Shown piece after piece: positions 1-7,462 of a stretch of 24,383 nucleotides of DNA (position 1 is the first letter of the stretch; each line of letters starts with the position of its first letter). The DNA lies in the NCBI GenBank assembly GCA_002404515.1, contig DHJV01000004.1, forward strand, positions 1 to 24,383, in the 5' to 3' direction. This DNA comes from Lachnospiraceae bacterium UBA4711. Its GTDB lineage: Bacteria; Bacillota; Clostridia; Lachnospirales; Lachnospiraceae. Made by a program: the position numbers and the translations under genes. The notes beneath the pieces are model-generated. The model searched no databases. It was not told the origin of the DNA and was given only the letters and a program-made list of their open reading frames with translations.

Positions 1-49
1 ATCTTCCGGTTTTCCCACTCTTTCCCCCAACCCGCCACACAAGCCCACG

Positions 50-81
50 CAAAAAAGGCAGCCAACTCTCATCGACTGCCT
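50..81 (-). terminator. Rho-independent terminator of bsh
   Basis: Read on the minus strand, an 8-bp stem (AGGCAGTC pairing with GGCTGCCT, one G-U pair) is followed directly by a run of six T. It lies about 55 nt past the bsh stop codon, as expected for the end of a single-gene transcript. Confidence 0.85.
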
Positions 82-134
82 GAATCCCTACCTGCTACAA
101 AAAGTAAACCACTTTATTATTTAATTTACACTTC

Positions 135-1109
135 CTAATTCACCACATGAATCTGCTCCTCATTGATGAGCGGATACCGGCGAAGTGTCGCTCCATCCAG
201 ATCCTCCCGGTACATATCCACCGCCTGAATCTGATGATTCTCATAGGTTGTATAATAATAAATTCCCTTGTCCGCATTGACACAGGACGTATAGATCGTG
301 ATCTCATATTTTCCCGGCGCAACCTCGCAACAGCCACGTTGCTGTTCGACCGATCCTAATATATGGAAGAACTGGCTGACGCTCTCCGCCTCCGACTCAC
401 CAGAGATTGCATGCATCTTCGTAAATGCTACCTTCACAAACCGCGACGCCGACGAAAGGTCGCCCGGAAGTCCAAGTCCACCCATGCCACGGCTATACGC
501 CGCAAGCGGAAGCTCCTTGGCAAACTGATTCTCCGGCTGGCTTGGTGATACATGCATGTAATTGTTCAGCATGAACATCTGCACCGGAAATGGTGGATTG
601 TTTGTCAGCACACCGACTGGATTGTCATAGACATGCAAACCATCTTCCATGCACTCTACCACGATAGATGCATCCTTATCTGCAATGATCCAATGCAGTG
701 ATGCACATGGCAGATTCTCACTATATGGTGTTCCGACGAGATTCATCTTCTCTAACGCTTTGCGCGCTTCAAGCACCGTTGCACACTGACTTAAAATCCA
801 TGGAATAAATTCAAACTGTGCCACATTCTCTCGACCTGCCTGCACATCCTGATACTTCGCATTCCCAACGAAATTCAAGCCTGCCATACCAAGTCCCTTC
901 TCATTCACGGCATCATAGTAAAGCGGATAATCATCTGCCACATACGCCATACCGATCATCGCGTAGTGCGTCTTCACTTCACCCATGTGCCGGAACCGGA
1001 AACAGAAATTCCGCGGTGTCACCGTCACCTCATCGCCATACGAAAACTCATAATCAAGTGTCCGTCCAAAATAAAAATCCTTCGTCTTATAAGTCGCTGC
1101 TGTACACAT
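135..1109 (-). CDS. bsh: Bile salt hydrolase (choloylglycine hydrolase)
   Basis: Ntn-hydrolase of the choloylglycine hydrolase family (324 aa, the usual length). It cleaves the amide bond of glycine- or taurine-conjugated bile salts and should be cytoplasmic, since no signal peptide is seen. The protein begins Met-Cys, so Cys2 becomes the N-terminal nucleophile after Met removal. Other active-site residues are visible at family positions: Arg16 and Asp19 (FGRTLD), Asn79 (AGLNF), Asn170/171 (VLTNNP) and Arg223 (SASRF). Asn at the AGLNF position and the overall likeness to Clostridium perfringens BSH favour bile salt hydrolase over penicillin V acylase. The start is set by an AAGGAG ribosome binding site 7 nt upstream and by the need for Cys2. 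The gene appears monocistronic, with its own terminator and a 326-nt upstream gap filled by an inverted-repeat element. Confidence 0.95.
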   Translation of the reverse strand: MCTAATYKTKDFYFGRTLDYEFSYGDEVTVTPRNFCFRFRHMGEVKTHYAMIGMAYVADDYPLYYDAVNEKGLGMAGLNFVGNAKYQDVQAGRENVAQFEFIPWILSQCATVLEARKALEKMNLVGTPYSENLPCASLHWIIADKDASIVVECMEDGLHVYDNPVGVLTNNPPFPVQMFMLNNYMHVSPSQPENQFAKELPLAAYSRGMGGLGLPGDLSSASRFVKVAFTKMHAISGESEAESVSQFFHILGSVEQQRGCCEVAPGKYEITIYTSCVNADKGIYYYTTYENHQIQAVDMYREDLDGATLRRYPLINEEQIHVVN

Positions 1110-1141
1110 CCTGTGTCTCCTTCCAAAGTTAAAAATTTGTC

Positions 1142-1431
1142 ATTGCGAAACCTATTTGTAAATATCGTACGTATATAAACATATCAGATTTGTGAAATAT
1201 AGATATGTTTGGAACATAGAAGTACTTGATGTTCCGTAAATATCCAGCAATGTTTGAACACGATGTTCAAACAAGCCGCCGCTGAGCCATGGACGGCGAA
1301 TCGGCGGCGGTTGCGTCCGTTACCAAAACTTATATCAGAACATCTTTAGTACTTCTTAGTTTCAATACATCCTATATTATACAAATCTGATATGTAATAT
1401 ACGTACGATTTTTATTACATTGTTTCGCAAT
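1142..1431. repeat. Long imperfect inverted repeat, candidate MITE
   Basis: Fills the gap between bsh and cstA. The left arm (1142 to about 1240) and the reverse complement of the right arm (about 1335-1431) align along their length. Shared blocks include ATTGCGAAAC at both tips, TCGTACGTATAT, CATATCAGATTTGT, AGAAGTACT and GATGTTC. The centre holds two further hairpins: TGTTTGAACA/TGTTCAAACA (1250-1272) and a GC-rich GCCGCCG/CGGCGGC pair (about 1275-1308). There is no coding capacity. Matching tips, about 290 bp length and intergenic placement fit a miniature inverted-repeat transposable element. I see no clear target-site duplication, so an unusual structured RNA or a cstA 3' processing element remains possible. 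The cstA stop codon lies only 5 nt from the right tip. Confidence 0.55.
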
Positions 1432-1435
1432 TCTC

Positions 1436-3124
1436 CTAATTTTCAGCCTTTGCTTTCTTCGTGAACAGCTTCTTCAAACAGCTGAATGCTACCAGCACAC
1501 CAAGTACCATCAGCAGAATTGCAACGATAAACTGCAATCCATCAACCAGCATGGTTGCATTTCCGCTGGCAATGTTCTTTACAAGTGCGATTGTCTTCTG
1601 TACCAGTGCTGTAAATGTTACAGCAAGCATGATAAACATTGGTGCGTACAGTGTCCAGCCGGTTCTTCCTGTTGTCTTTAAAAATACAGCAAGTGCGATC
1701 AATACAAGTGCTGCAAGCAACTGGTTTGCAGAACCGAACAAAGGCCATACATTAGTATATCCACCGAGTGTCAGTAAATATCCAAAGAATAATGTTACCA
1801 CAGTTGCGAAATATTTGTTAGTCAAAATTTTCTGCCATACCGGCATTTTTGATGTATCGGTTGTATCTCCAAGGAACAACTCCTGGAAAGACATACGTCC
1901 GATACGTGCAACGGAATCCAGAGATGTCAGTGCAAGTGCAGATACACACATTGTCATAAATACGGTTGCAAGCTGAACTGGAAGACCAAGCTTCTCAAGG
2001 AATCCTGCAACACCACTGGAGAAGATTGAAAATGGTGTTCCATCTGGTTTTGTACCATTGACTGCAACAGCTCCGACAACAACCAATGCGATGATACCAA
2101 GCAAGGACTCTACAACCATGGCGCCATAACCAACCATTGGCATATCCTTCTCATTCCGGATCGTCTTCGATGATGTACCGGAAGATACCAGACTGTGGAA
2201 TCCGGAAACGGCACCACAGGCAATCGTGACAAACAATGTTGGGAACAGATAATTTCCACCGACATTAAATCCGTTATAAGCATTCAACTGCATTGTTGGA
2301 TGTGCAACGACGACACCGACAACTGCACCAATGATCATGCCGAGCAGCATAAAGGTTGTCATGTAATCACGTGGCTGCATCAGTAACCACATTGGCATAA
2401 CAGATGCAAGGAACAGATATGCCATAACGATATAGATCCAGGCACTCTTTGTTGCATACCAAGGAAGATGCATACCAAGGGCAAACATACCAACTAACAG
2501 TGCGATCGCGATGACGGCTCTGACGCCCTCATTCATATTCTTAACATGCTTCTGGATTACACCAAATACGATTGCTGCTACAATGAACAACATGGAGATG
2601 GAAGCTGCAGATGCATTTGCATAGCTTGTCTCCTTTGACATATCTGCCACGCCCTTACCAACGAAGGTTCCGGCTACCATATCCGTAAATGCTGCGATAA
2701 CCAGCAACGTGAATAACCAGCAGAACAGCATGAAGAGCTTTCTTCCGACCTTACCAATGTACTTCTCGATGATCATACCCATCGATTTTCCTTCGTTCTT
2801 TACAGATGCGTACAGGGCTCCGAAATCCTGTACGGCTCCGAAGAACAATCCACCGATCAACAGCCAGAGCAATACTGGCACCCAGCCGAATACAGATGCA
2901 AGAATTGGTCCGGTTACAGGGCCTGCACCTGCGATCGATGAAAACTGATGCGCAAATACTGTGAATTTGGATGATGGTACATAATCCTGTCCATCCTCAA
3001 ATTTCACTGCCGGAGTCTCTGCCTTTGGATCAAGACCCCATTTTTTTGCAAGCCATCTGCCATAGAGGAGATAACCTGCGAACAACACTACAATTCCGAT
3101 TAATACAATGACTAAACCATTCAT
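1436..3124 (-). CDS. cstA: CstA-family carbon starvation / peptide or pyruvate transporter
   Basis: Integral membrane protein of 562 aa from the chosen start, with many hydrophobic segments over its whole length. The N-terminal half carries the CstA hallmark stretch FAHQFSSIAGAGPVTGP followed by FGAVQDFGALYAS. Members of this family (E. coli CstA, about 700 aa, and BtsT) import pyruvate or peptides; shorter forms of this size are common in Clostridia. The start at 3124 (MNGLVIVLIG) has an AGGAA ribosome binding site and begins at the first membrane helix. An upstream in-frame start at 3187 would add 21 polar residues. A T-box leader (3330-3668) precedes the gene, implying induction when one amino acid is scarce, so an amino-acid or peptide role deserves weight over pyruvate. 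The substrate is not fixed by the sequence. Confidence 0.9.
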   Translation of the reverse strand: MNGLVIVLIGIVVLFAGYLLYGRWLAKKWGLDPKAETPAVKFEDGQDYVPSSKFTVFAHQFSSIAGAGPVTGPILASVFGWVPVLLWLLIGGLFFGAVQDFGALYASVKNEGKSMGMIIEKYIGKVGRKLFMLFCWLFTLLVIAAFTDMVAGTFVGKGVADMSKETSYANASAASISMLFIVAAIVFGVIQKHVKNMNEGVRAVIAIALLVGMFALGMHLPWYATKSAWIYIVMAYLFLASVMPMWLLMQPRDYMTTFMLLGMIIGAVVGVVVAHPTMQLNAYNGFNVGGNYLFPTLFVTIACGAVSGFHSLVSSGTSSKTIRNEKDMPMVGYGAMVVESLLGIIALVVVGAVAVNGTKPDGTPFSIFSSGVAGFLEKLGLPVQLATVFMTMCVSALALTSLDSVARIGRMSFQELFLGDTTDTSKMPVWQKILTNKYFATVVTLFFGYLLTLGGYTNVWPLFGSANQLLAALVLIALAVFLKTTGRTGWTLYAPMFIMLAVTFTALVQKTIALVKNIASGNATMLVDGLQFIVAILLMVLGVLVAFSCLKKLFTKKAKAEN

Positions 3125-3133
3125 ACTTCCTCG

Positions 3134-3318
3134 CCCGCCACGCGGCGGCTCCCTTCTGTATATTTTTGTTACAAAGAGTAAACACATCTTGCAACCGAGT
3201 CGGCTAACGCTTCCTCGGCATACACTCCGTATAACACTTCGATTTTGCTTCGCTTCATCTCAGTGATTATACGTTCGCCAAATACAGATTTTCGTGCAAG
3301 CACAAATCTGTACTTGGC
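3134..3318 (-). other. Hairpin-rich leader segment between T-box and cstA
   Basis: After the T-box terminator the minus-strand transcript has about 200 nt before the cstA start, containing four consecutive hairpins. Positions 3277-3318 form a roughly 19-bp stem with GCCAA/TTGGC ends. Positions 3228-3273 pair CGTATAATCACT with AGTGTTATACG. Positions 3195-3218 pair CCGAG with CTCGG. Positions 3135-3148 pair CCGCC with GGCGG, directly in front of the ribosome binding site. None is followed by a T run, so they are not intrinsic terminators. The last one could hinder ribosome access. Confidence 0.5.
3169..3258 (-). CDS. Possible 29-residue leader ORF upstream of cstA (doubtful)
   Basis: An ATG-started frame on the minus strand runs 29 codons to TAA, inside the hairpin-rich stretch upstream of cstA. 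The peptide starts MKRSKIEV and contains AEEALADSV. No good ribosome binding site precedes it. Much of its codon content is dictated by hairpin arms, so it may be a by-product of an interspersed repeat rather than a gene. If translated, it would be a short upstream ORF ending 44 nt before the cstA start. Confidence 0.2.
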   Translation of the reverse strand: MKRSKIEVLYGVYAEEALADSVARCVYSL

Positions 3319-3329
3319 TCATCGTGTAT

Positions 3330-3367
3330 AACAAATAAAACCTCCGTCTTACATAAAGACGAAGGTT
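3330..3367 (-). terminator. T-box terminator hairpin
   Basis: A 12-bp stem (AACCTTCGTCTT with AAGACGGAGGTT, one G-U pair) and a 5-nt loop are followed by TTTTATTTGTT on the minus strand. The 5' arm CTTCG can pair instead with CGGAAG of the T-box core to form the antiterminator. Confidence 0.85.
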
Positions 3368-3668
3368 TGAAACTTCCGCGTTACCACTTTATTTGCCACA
3401 TATGCGACCACTCATTCTCATCTTACAGACCGCATATCGATATAGTTCATTCAATGTATTATCTCAACATGTCATCTGTGAAATAAGCTTCTATGTAACG
3501 GTAGAAAACCGGTGACACCTAATGTCCTATAAGGAAGGAATTCAGTGCACTGCTCGCAGAGGATAATTTCCGAAATCCTACACTGTCTCACACCAGCCGA
3601 CAGTTCTCTGAAGTATTTTCTTTCGAAAATCTTGTTCTGTTCTCAGCATTTGCTCTTTGTTTACCGAC
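3330..3668 (-). promoter_or_regulatory. T-box leader (tRNA-sensing riboswitch) of cstA
   Basis: Minus-strand 5' leader with the T-box parts in order. The Stem I distal region has AGAGA, a stem ACTGTC/GACAGT and the GGCTGGTGTGA apical loop (3581-3613). A GA-rich kink-turn-like base lies below. The T-box core TGGTAACGCGG (within 3373-3390) comes just before a terminator (3330-3367). The variable base in TGGT pairs with a tRNA discriminator A. By comparison with other leaders I place the specifier after GGAA, as ATT (3565-3567, Ile). Shifted by one base it would be TTA (Leu). Both tRNAs normally have discriminator A. T-boxes let transcription continue when the matching tRNA is uncharged. Confidence 0.88.
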
Positions 3669-3697
3669 ATACTAGTCCTATCAAAAACGAATGTCAA
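3669..3697 (-). promoter_or_regulatory. SigA-type promoter of the T-box/cstA transcript
   Basis: Minus-strand -35 TTGACA (3692-3697), 17-nt spacer, -10 TAGTAT (3669-3674). The -35 is perfect and the -10 matches 4 of 6. Transcription would start around 3662, just before Stem I of the T-box. Confidence 0.8.
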
Positions 3698-3762
3698 GTA
3701 CTTTTTTGATATTTTATCTCAATCAATACTCAATTTGCGCGTTGATTTATGAATTCAGCCGT

Positions 3763-6147
3763 TTATACCACGCCGAATGCGAGTCCAACCGCATGTACCA
3801 GAAATGCAACAATCCATGCAATCAGGCATTGCACAATGACCGTAATGACTGCTGCCTTCGTGCCACCCATTTCCCGTTTTACTGTTGCGATGGCTGCCAC
3901 ACACGGTGTATAAAGTAACGTAAAAATCAGGAATACCATAGCTGTAAATGGGGTAAATAACGTAGCTACCTTTGTCACGTCACCGCCAAGCAGAACCGTA
4001 AGCGTCGATACCACGCTCTCTTTTGCGGTAAATCCTGTGATCAACGCCGTTGACACTCTCCAGTCACCGAATCCAAGCGGCTTGAAGATCGGAGCAATCA
4101 GGCTTCCGATTAAGGCAAGCATACTCTGGTCTGCGGATGCAGCTACATTGAACCGTAGATCGAAGGTCTGCAGGAACCAGATGATAATCGAGGCAAGGAA
4201 GATAATCGTAAATGCTTTCTGGATAAATCCCTTTGCCTTCTCCCAGATCAGGTGCAGCACACTTTTTGCAGACGGCAGCCGGTAGTTCGGCAATTCCATA
4301 ACGAAAGGAACCGGCTCACCCTTGAATTTCGTTACCTTCAGAATCAGTGCATAGATCACTGCACATACGATTCCGATCAGATAAAGTCCGACCATCGCAA
4401 ACACACGATACTGCCGCTGCACAAATGCACTGATCATAAGTGTGTAGATCGGCAGCTTCGCACTACAGCTCATAAACGGGGTCAGCAGGATCGTCATCTT
4501 CCGGTCACGTTCACTCGACAGTGTTCGTGTCGCCATGATTGCCGGCACGGAGCATCCAAATCCAATCAGCATCGGCACGAAGCTTCTGCCCGATAAACCA
4601 ATTTTCCGAAGCGGCTTGTCCATAACAAATGCAACCCGCGCCATATATCCGGTATCTTCCAGAATCGACAGGAAGAAAAACAGGATCACAATCGTAGGAA
4701 GAAAGCTGATGACACTTCCGACACCCTGACAGATACCATCCACCACAAGAGAACGTACCACCGGATTGATCTGAGCAGCGATGAGTCCCTTGTTGATCCA
4801 TCCGATAACTGTATCAACGCCAAGTGCCATCACATCGGACAGCCATGCGCCAAGCAGGCTGAACGTCATGGCAAAAACTATCGCCATAATTCCGATGAAG
4901 CACGGAATTGCTGTATATTTTCCAGTCAGGAGTTTATCTATCCGGACACTTCTGCGATGTTCTTTACTCTCATGTGGGCGCACGACCGTCTTCTCACACA
5001 GTTTTCCAATAAACTGAAACCGCATATCTGCGATTGCCGCTTCACGATCCAGTCCGGTTTCTTTCTCCATGACTGATACGATCTGTTCAAATGCGTCCTT
5101 CTTATCTTCTGAAAGCTGCAAAGCCTCTTCAATCGGTGCATCCTTCTCGATCAATTTGGTTGCTGCAAACCGGACGGGAAGATCGGCTTCCTTCGCATCA
5201 TTTTCAATCATATGCGCAACTGCATGGATACAGCGATGAACAGCTCCAACCGGGTCTTTCTCATCCTTGCTGTCCGGACAGAAATCAATTCTTCCTGGCG
5301 GTTCATGGTATCTTGCCACATGCATGGCATGGCTTACCAGTTCGTCGATACCTTCATTCTTCGCAGCCGAGATCGGCACCACAGGGATTCCAAGTATCTG
5401 CTCCAGCTCATTTACACGGATTGTGCCGCCATTCGCCCGCACTTCATCCATCATATTCAGCGCGAGCACCATCGGGATTCCAAGCTCCATGAGCTGCATC
5501 GTCAGGCACAGATTACGCTCTAAGTTCGACGCATCCACAATATTGATAATGCCGCTTGGCTTACCTTCAATCAGGAATTCCCGCGTCACAATCTCCTCGC
5601 TCGAATACGGGGAAAGCGAATATATACCCGGCAGGTCTGTCACCGTTGCCTCCGGGTGATTCCGAATCGTACCATCCTTCCGGTCAACCGTCACACCGGG
5701 GAAATTCCCAACATGCTGATTGGCTCCCGTCAGCTGGTTAAACAGTGTCGTCTTGCCACAGTTCTGATTGCCGGCAAGCGCAAATGTCAGCTTACCGCCC
5801 TTTGGAACCGCAGTTTTCTCATCATGTATATGGGTAGGATCCGCCTGTCCTAACTCACCAACTCCCGGATGTTCGATTGACTCATAACGAACTGTCTGTT
5901 TTTGCTCTTCCACCTGTTTTTCGTGCACATCATCCACATTAATTTTCTGTGCCTCACTCAGACGCAGCGTAAGCTCATATCCGCGCACCTTCATCTGTAC
6001 CGGGTCACCCATCGGTGCGATCTTCTGTAAAGTGACTTCCGTTCCCGGCGTCAACCCCATATCCAGAAGATGATGCCGCAAGGCACCTTCTCCGCCGACC
6101 GCCGTGATATAAGCGCTCTGCCCCGGCTGTAATTCATCCATCGTCAT
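3763..6147 (-). CDS. feoB: Ferrous iron transporter, FeoA-FeoB fusion
   Basis: A 794-residue protein for uptake of Fe2+ across the cytoplasmic membrane. Residues 1 to about 75 form a FeoA-like SH3 domain (LLDMGLTPGTEV, MGDPVQMKVRG). A linker leads to the FeoB G domain: P-loop GNQNCGKTT (about 127-134), switch region VTVD, DLPG (171-174), NMMD (231-234) and SAAKNEG. The C-terminal half is a polytopic membrane permease with Gate motifs, including the conserved GFGCSVPAIMATRT stretch. Feo systems usually have separate FeoA (about 75 aa) and FeoB (about 700 aa) chains; here they are fused. The start at 6147 has a GGAGA ribosome binding site 9 nt upstream. The in-frame start at 6219 lies in or before the promoter and is rejected. 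No clear Fur or DtxR box is seen. Confidence 0.95.
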   Translation of the reverse strand: MTMDELQPGQSAYITAVGGEGALRHHLLDMGLTPGTEVTLQKIAPMGDPVQMKVRGYELTLRLSEAQKINVDDVHEKQVEEQKQTVRYESIEHPGVGELGQADPTHIHDEKTAVPKGGKLTFALAGNQNCGKTTLFNQLTGANQHVGNFPGVTVDRKDGTIRNHPEATVTDLPGIYSLSPYSSEEIVTREFLIEGKPSGIINIVDASNLERNLCLTMQLMELGIPMVLALNMMDEVRANGGTIRVNELEQILGIPVVPISAAKNEGIDELVSHAMHVARYHEPPGRIDFCPDSKDEKDPVGAVHRCIHAVAHMIENDAKEADLPVRFAATKLIEKDAPIEEALQLSEDKKDAFEQIVSVMEKETGLDREAAIADMRFQFIGKLCEKTVVRPHESKEHRRSVRIDKLLTGKYTAIPCFIGIMAIVFAMTFSLLGAWLSDVMALGVDTVIGWINKGLIAAQINPVVRSLVVDGICQGVGSVISFLPTIVILFFFLSILEDTGYMARVAFVMDKPLRKIGLSGRSFVPMLIGFGCSVPAIMATRTLSSERDRKMTILLTPFMSCSAKLPIYTLMISAFVQRQYRVFAMVGLYLIGIVCAVIYALILKVTKFKGEPVPFVMELPNYRLPSAKSVLHLIWEKAKGFIQKAFTIIFLASIIIWFLQTFDLRFNVAASADQSMLALIGSLIAPIFKPLGFGDWRVSTALITGFTAKESVVSTLTVLLGGDVTKVATLFTPFTAMVFLIFTLLYTPCVAAIATVKREMGGTKAAVITVIVQCLIAWIVAFLVHAVGLAFGVV

Positions 6148-6186
6148 CTGTAATCGTCTCCATCTCCACATAAATATATTTTGATG

Positions 6187-6215
6187 ATTATACAATCTCA
6201 AAAATGTTTCGTCAA
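6187..6215 (-). promoter_or_regulatory. Promoter of feoB
   Basis: Minus-strand -35 TTGACG (6210-6215), 17-nt spacer, -10 TATAAT (6187-6192). It is near-consensus and gives a short leader of about 30 nt before the 6147 start. The -10 region GATTGTATAATC is itself partly palindromic, which could be a repressor half-site, but I do not recognise a known iron box. Confidence 0.8.
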
Positions 6216-6257
6216 TCATTGCCCACTTATTGCATGAAGAAACAATATTAATTTTTT

Positions 6258-6286
6258 TTCAAGTTTCTTCTATGATATGATATAAT
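6258..6286 (+). promoter_or_regulatory. Promoter of the DUF3137 gene
   Basis: Extended -10 TGATATAAT (TATAAT at 6281-6286) with a weak -35 TTCAAG at 17-nt spacing. It lies in the AT-rich divergent region between feoB and the DUF3137 gene, leaving a leader of about 55 nt. Confidence 0.55.
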
Positions 6287-6346
6287 TTGAAAAAAATTAT
6301 AAATTCCTTACAAAATTTTCAGATGAATCGAGGTGTATTATAAACT

Positions 6347-7318
6347 ATGGCAAATCCAAAAGATGAACAGCTTCTATCCCAGATCGCATCCAACCAGAAA
6401 AAACAACGGGTTGGATTAATCCTGACTCCCATTTTATTTTTCATTGCCATGGGAATCATTATGGCTGGAATCTCGGCGATTCAGTCCGGTAATACCGCTC
6501 CCGGCATCTGCATCATTCTAGTCGGTGTAGCCGGGATCGTCCTTTCCGCAAAATATCTTGAACGTATAAGCGATCAGAAGAATAAGATGAAGGATCTGGT
6601 CGGGCAATCTGTCGTGAGAGAAATTCTCTCGGAGCGTATCTCCGTCGAGCAGTACATTCCGAACCAGTATTTTAACAAAGACTTTCTGGAGCATTGTGGT
6701 GTCCTGCCAAACTACGACCGGTGCAGCGGCTCCGACTATATCAGCGGAACTTATCGCGGTGTGCCGATCACCTATTGTGACCTGCATCTCGAAGTCGAAC
6801 AGGAAAGCACTGACAGCGACGGCAACACAACGACTTCCTACTACACAGTGTTCCGCGGTCCCGTCATCAATCTGGCACTGCGCCAGCCGTTAAATGGCTA
6901 TGTCCGCATCCGCGAGCGCAGGAATCCGCGCAAGGAGAAGGGATTTTTCTCCGGCATCATCAACGGTGCAGCGGATCTGTTCAACATTGACCGGAACACG
7001 ATTGAGACAGAAAATGCACAGTTCAACCAGCAATTCAAGGTTGACACGTCCGATCCACAGCTTGCGTTCTACATTCTGACTCCGCAATTTATGGAACATA
7101 TTGTGCAGGCGGATATGATTGTAAATGGCTATACGAACATCGAGTTTAATCAGGGCATCGTGACTCTCGCATTGAACAATGGCACCGATGCATTTGAACT
7201 TGGCAAATATAAACAAAACGATAACTTTCTGGACGAGGCTCGCCAGCGGTTCCGCTATGAGCTTAATTCGATATTGAGTATTGTCGACGAGATGCTGACG
7301 AAGGAAAATCTATTTTAA
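6347..7318 (+). CDS. DUF3137 domain-containing membrane protein
   Basis: A 323-residue protein with two N-terminal membrane helices (about 22-45 and 50-68) after a short charged N-terminus. A soluble domain follows from about residue 85 to the end and resembles the DUF3137 family, whose function is unknown. Features include a conserved VEQYIPNQYFNK stretch near 104-115, a mid-domain YTVFRGPVI strand, and the C-terminal TLALNNGTDAFEL segment. The start ATG has GAGGTG upstream with a rather long 11-nt spacing. It stands alone on the plus strand, divergent from feoB. The family name is from memory of the domain pattern; no substrate or partner can be inferred. Confidence 0.8.
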   Translation: MANPKDEQLLSQIASNQKKQRVGLILTPILFFIAMGIIMAGISAIQSGNTAPGICIILVGVAGIVLSAKYLERISDQKNKMKDLVGQSVVREILSERISVEQYIPNQYFNKDFLEHCGVLPNYDRCSGSDYISGTYRGVPITYCDLHLEVEQESTDSDGNTTTSYYTVFRGPVINLALRQPLNGYVRIRERRNPRKEKGFFSGIINGAADLFNIDRNTIETENAQFNQQFKVDTSDPQLAFYILTPQFMEHIVQADMIVNGYTNIEFNQGIVTLALNNGTDAFELGKYKQNDNFLDEARQRFRYELNSILSIVDEMLTKENLF

Positions 7319-7329
7319 TTTATCAGCTG

Positions 7330-7372
7330 TCACCACGCGATAGCGTGATGACCTGCGCACGCATCAGCGTGC
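7330..7372 (+). repeat. Two adjacent small GC hairpins after the DUF3137 gene
   Basis: Hairpin 1 (7330-7351) pairs TCACCACGC with GCGTGATGA around a GATA loop, with one mismatch. Hairpin 2 (7357-7372) is a perfect GCACGC/GCGTGC stem with an ATCA loop, followed by TTCATTAT. Hairpin 2 may act as a weak terminator for the DUF3137 gene, but the T tract is poor. The near-identical GCGTG arms suggest a small repeat unit. Confidence 0.4.
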
Positions 7373-7396
7373 TTCATTATATCCGAAATAAATGTT

Positions 7397-7438
7397 TCAG
7401 CCGGGACAACCGACTGACAGAACAAATTATATTATAAT
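7397..7438 (+). promoter_or_regulatory. Possible promoter and dyad of the epimerase gene
   Basis: TATAAT at 7433-7438 sits 25 nt before the start codon, with only a weak -35 (CCGACT) at 17-nt spacing. An inverted repeat TCAGCCGG/CCGACTGA (7397-7417, one mismatch) covers the -35 region and could be an operator. It could equally be a hairpin closing the previous gene. Confidence 0.3.
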
Positions 7439-7462
7439 CCATTTTTACAGGAGGTATCACAC

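Noticed and set aside
3277..3318. Intrinsic terminator upstream of cstA
   Set aside because: The stem is long, but no T run follows on either strand; the T-box terminator at 3330-3367 is the real one.
6148..6219. N-terminal extension of the FeoA-FeoB protein
   Set aside because: It would start upstream of, and read through, a near-consensus promoter; the FeoA fold begins at the 6147 start, which has a ribosome binding site.
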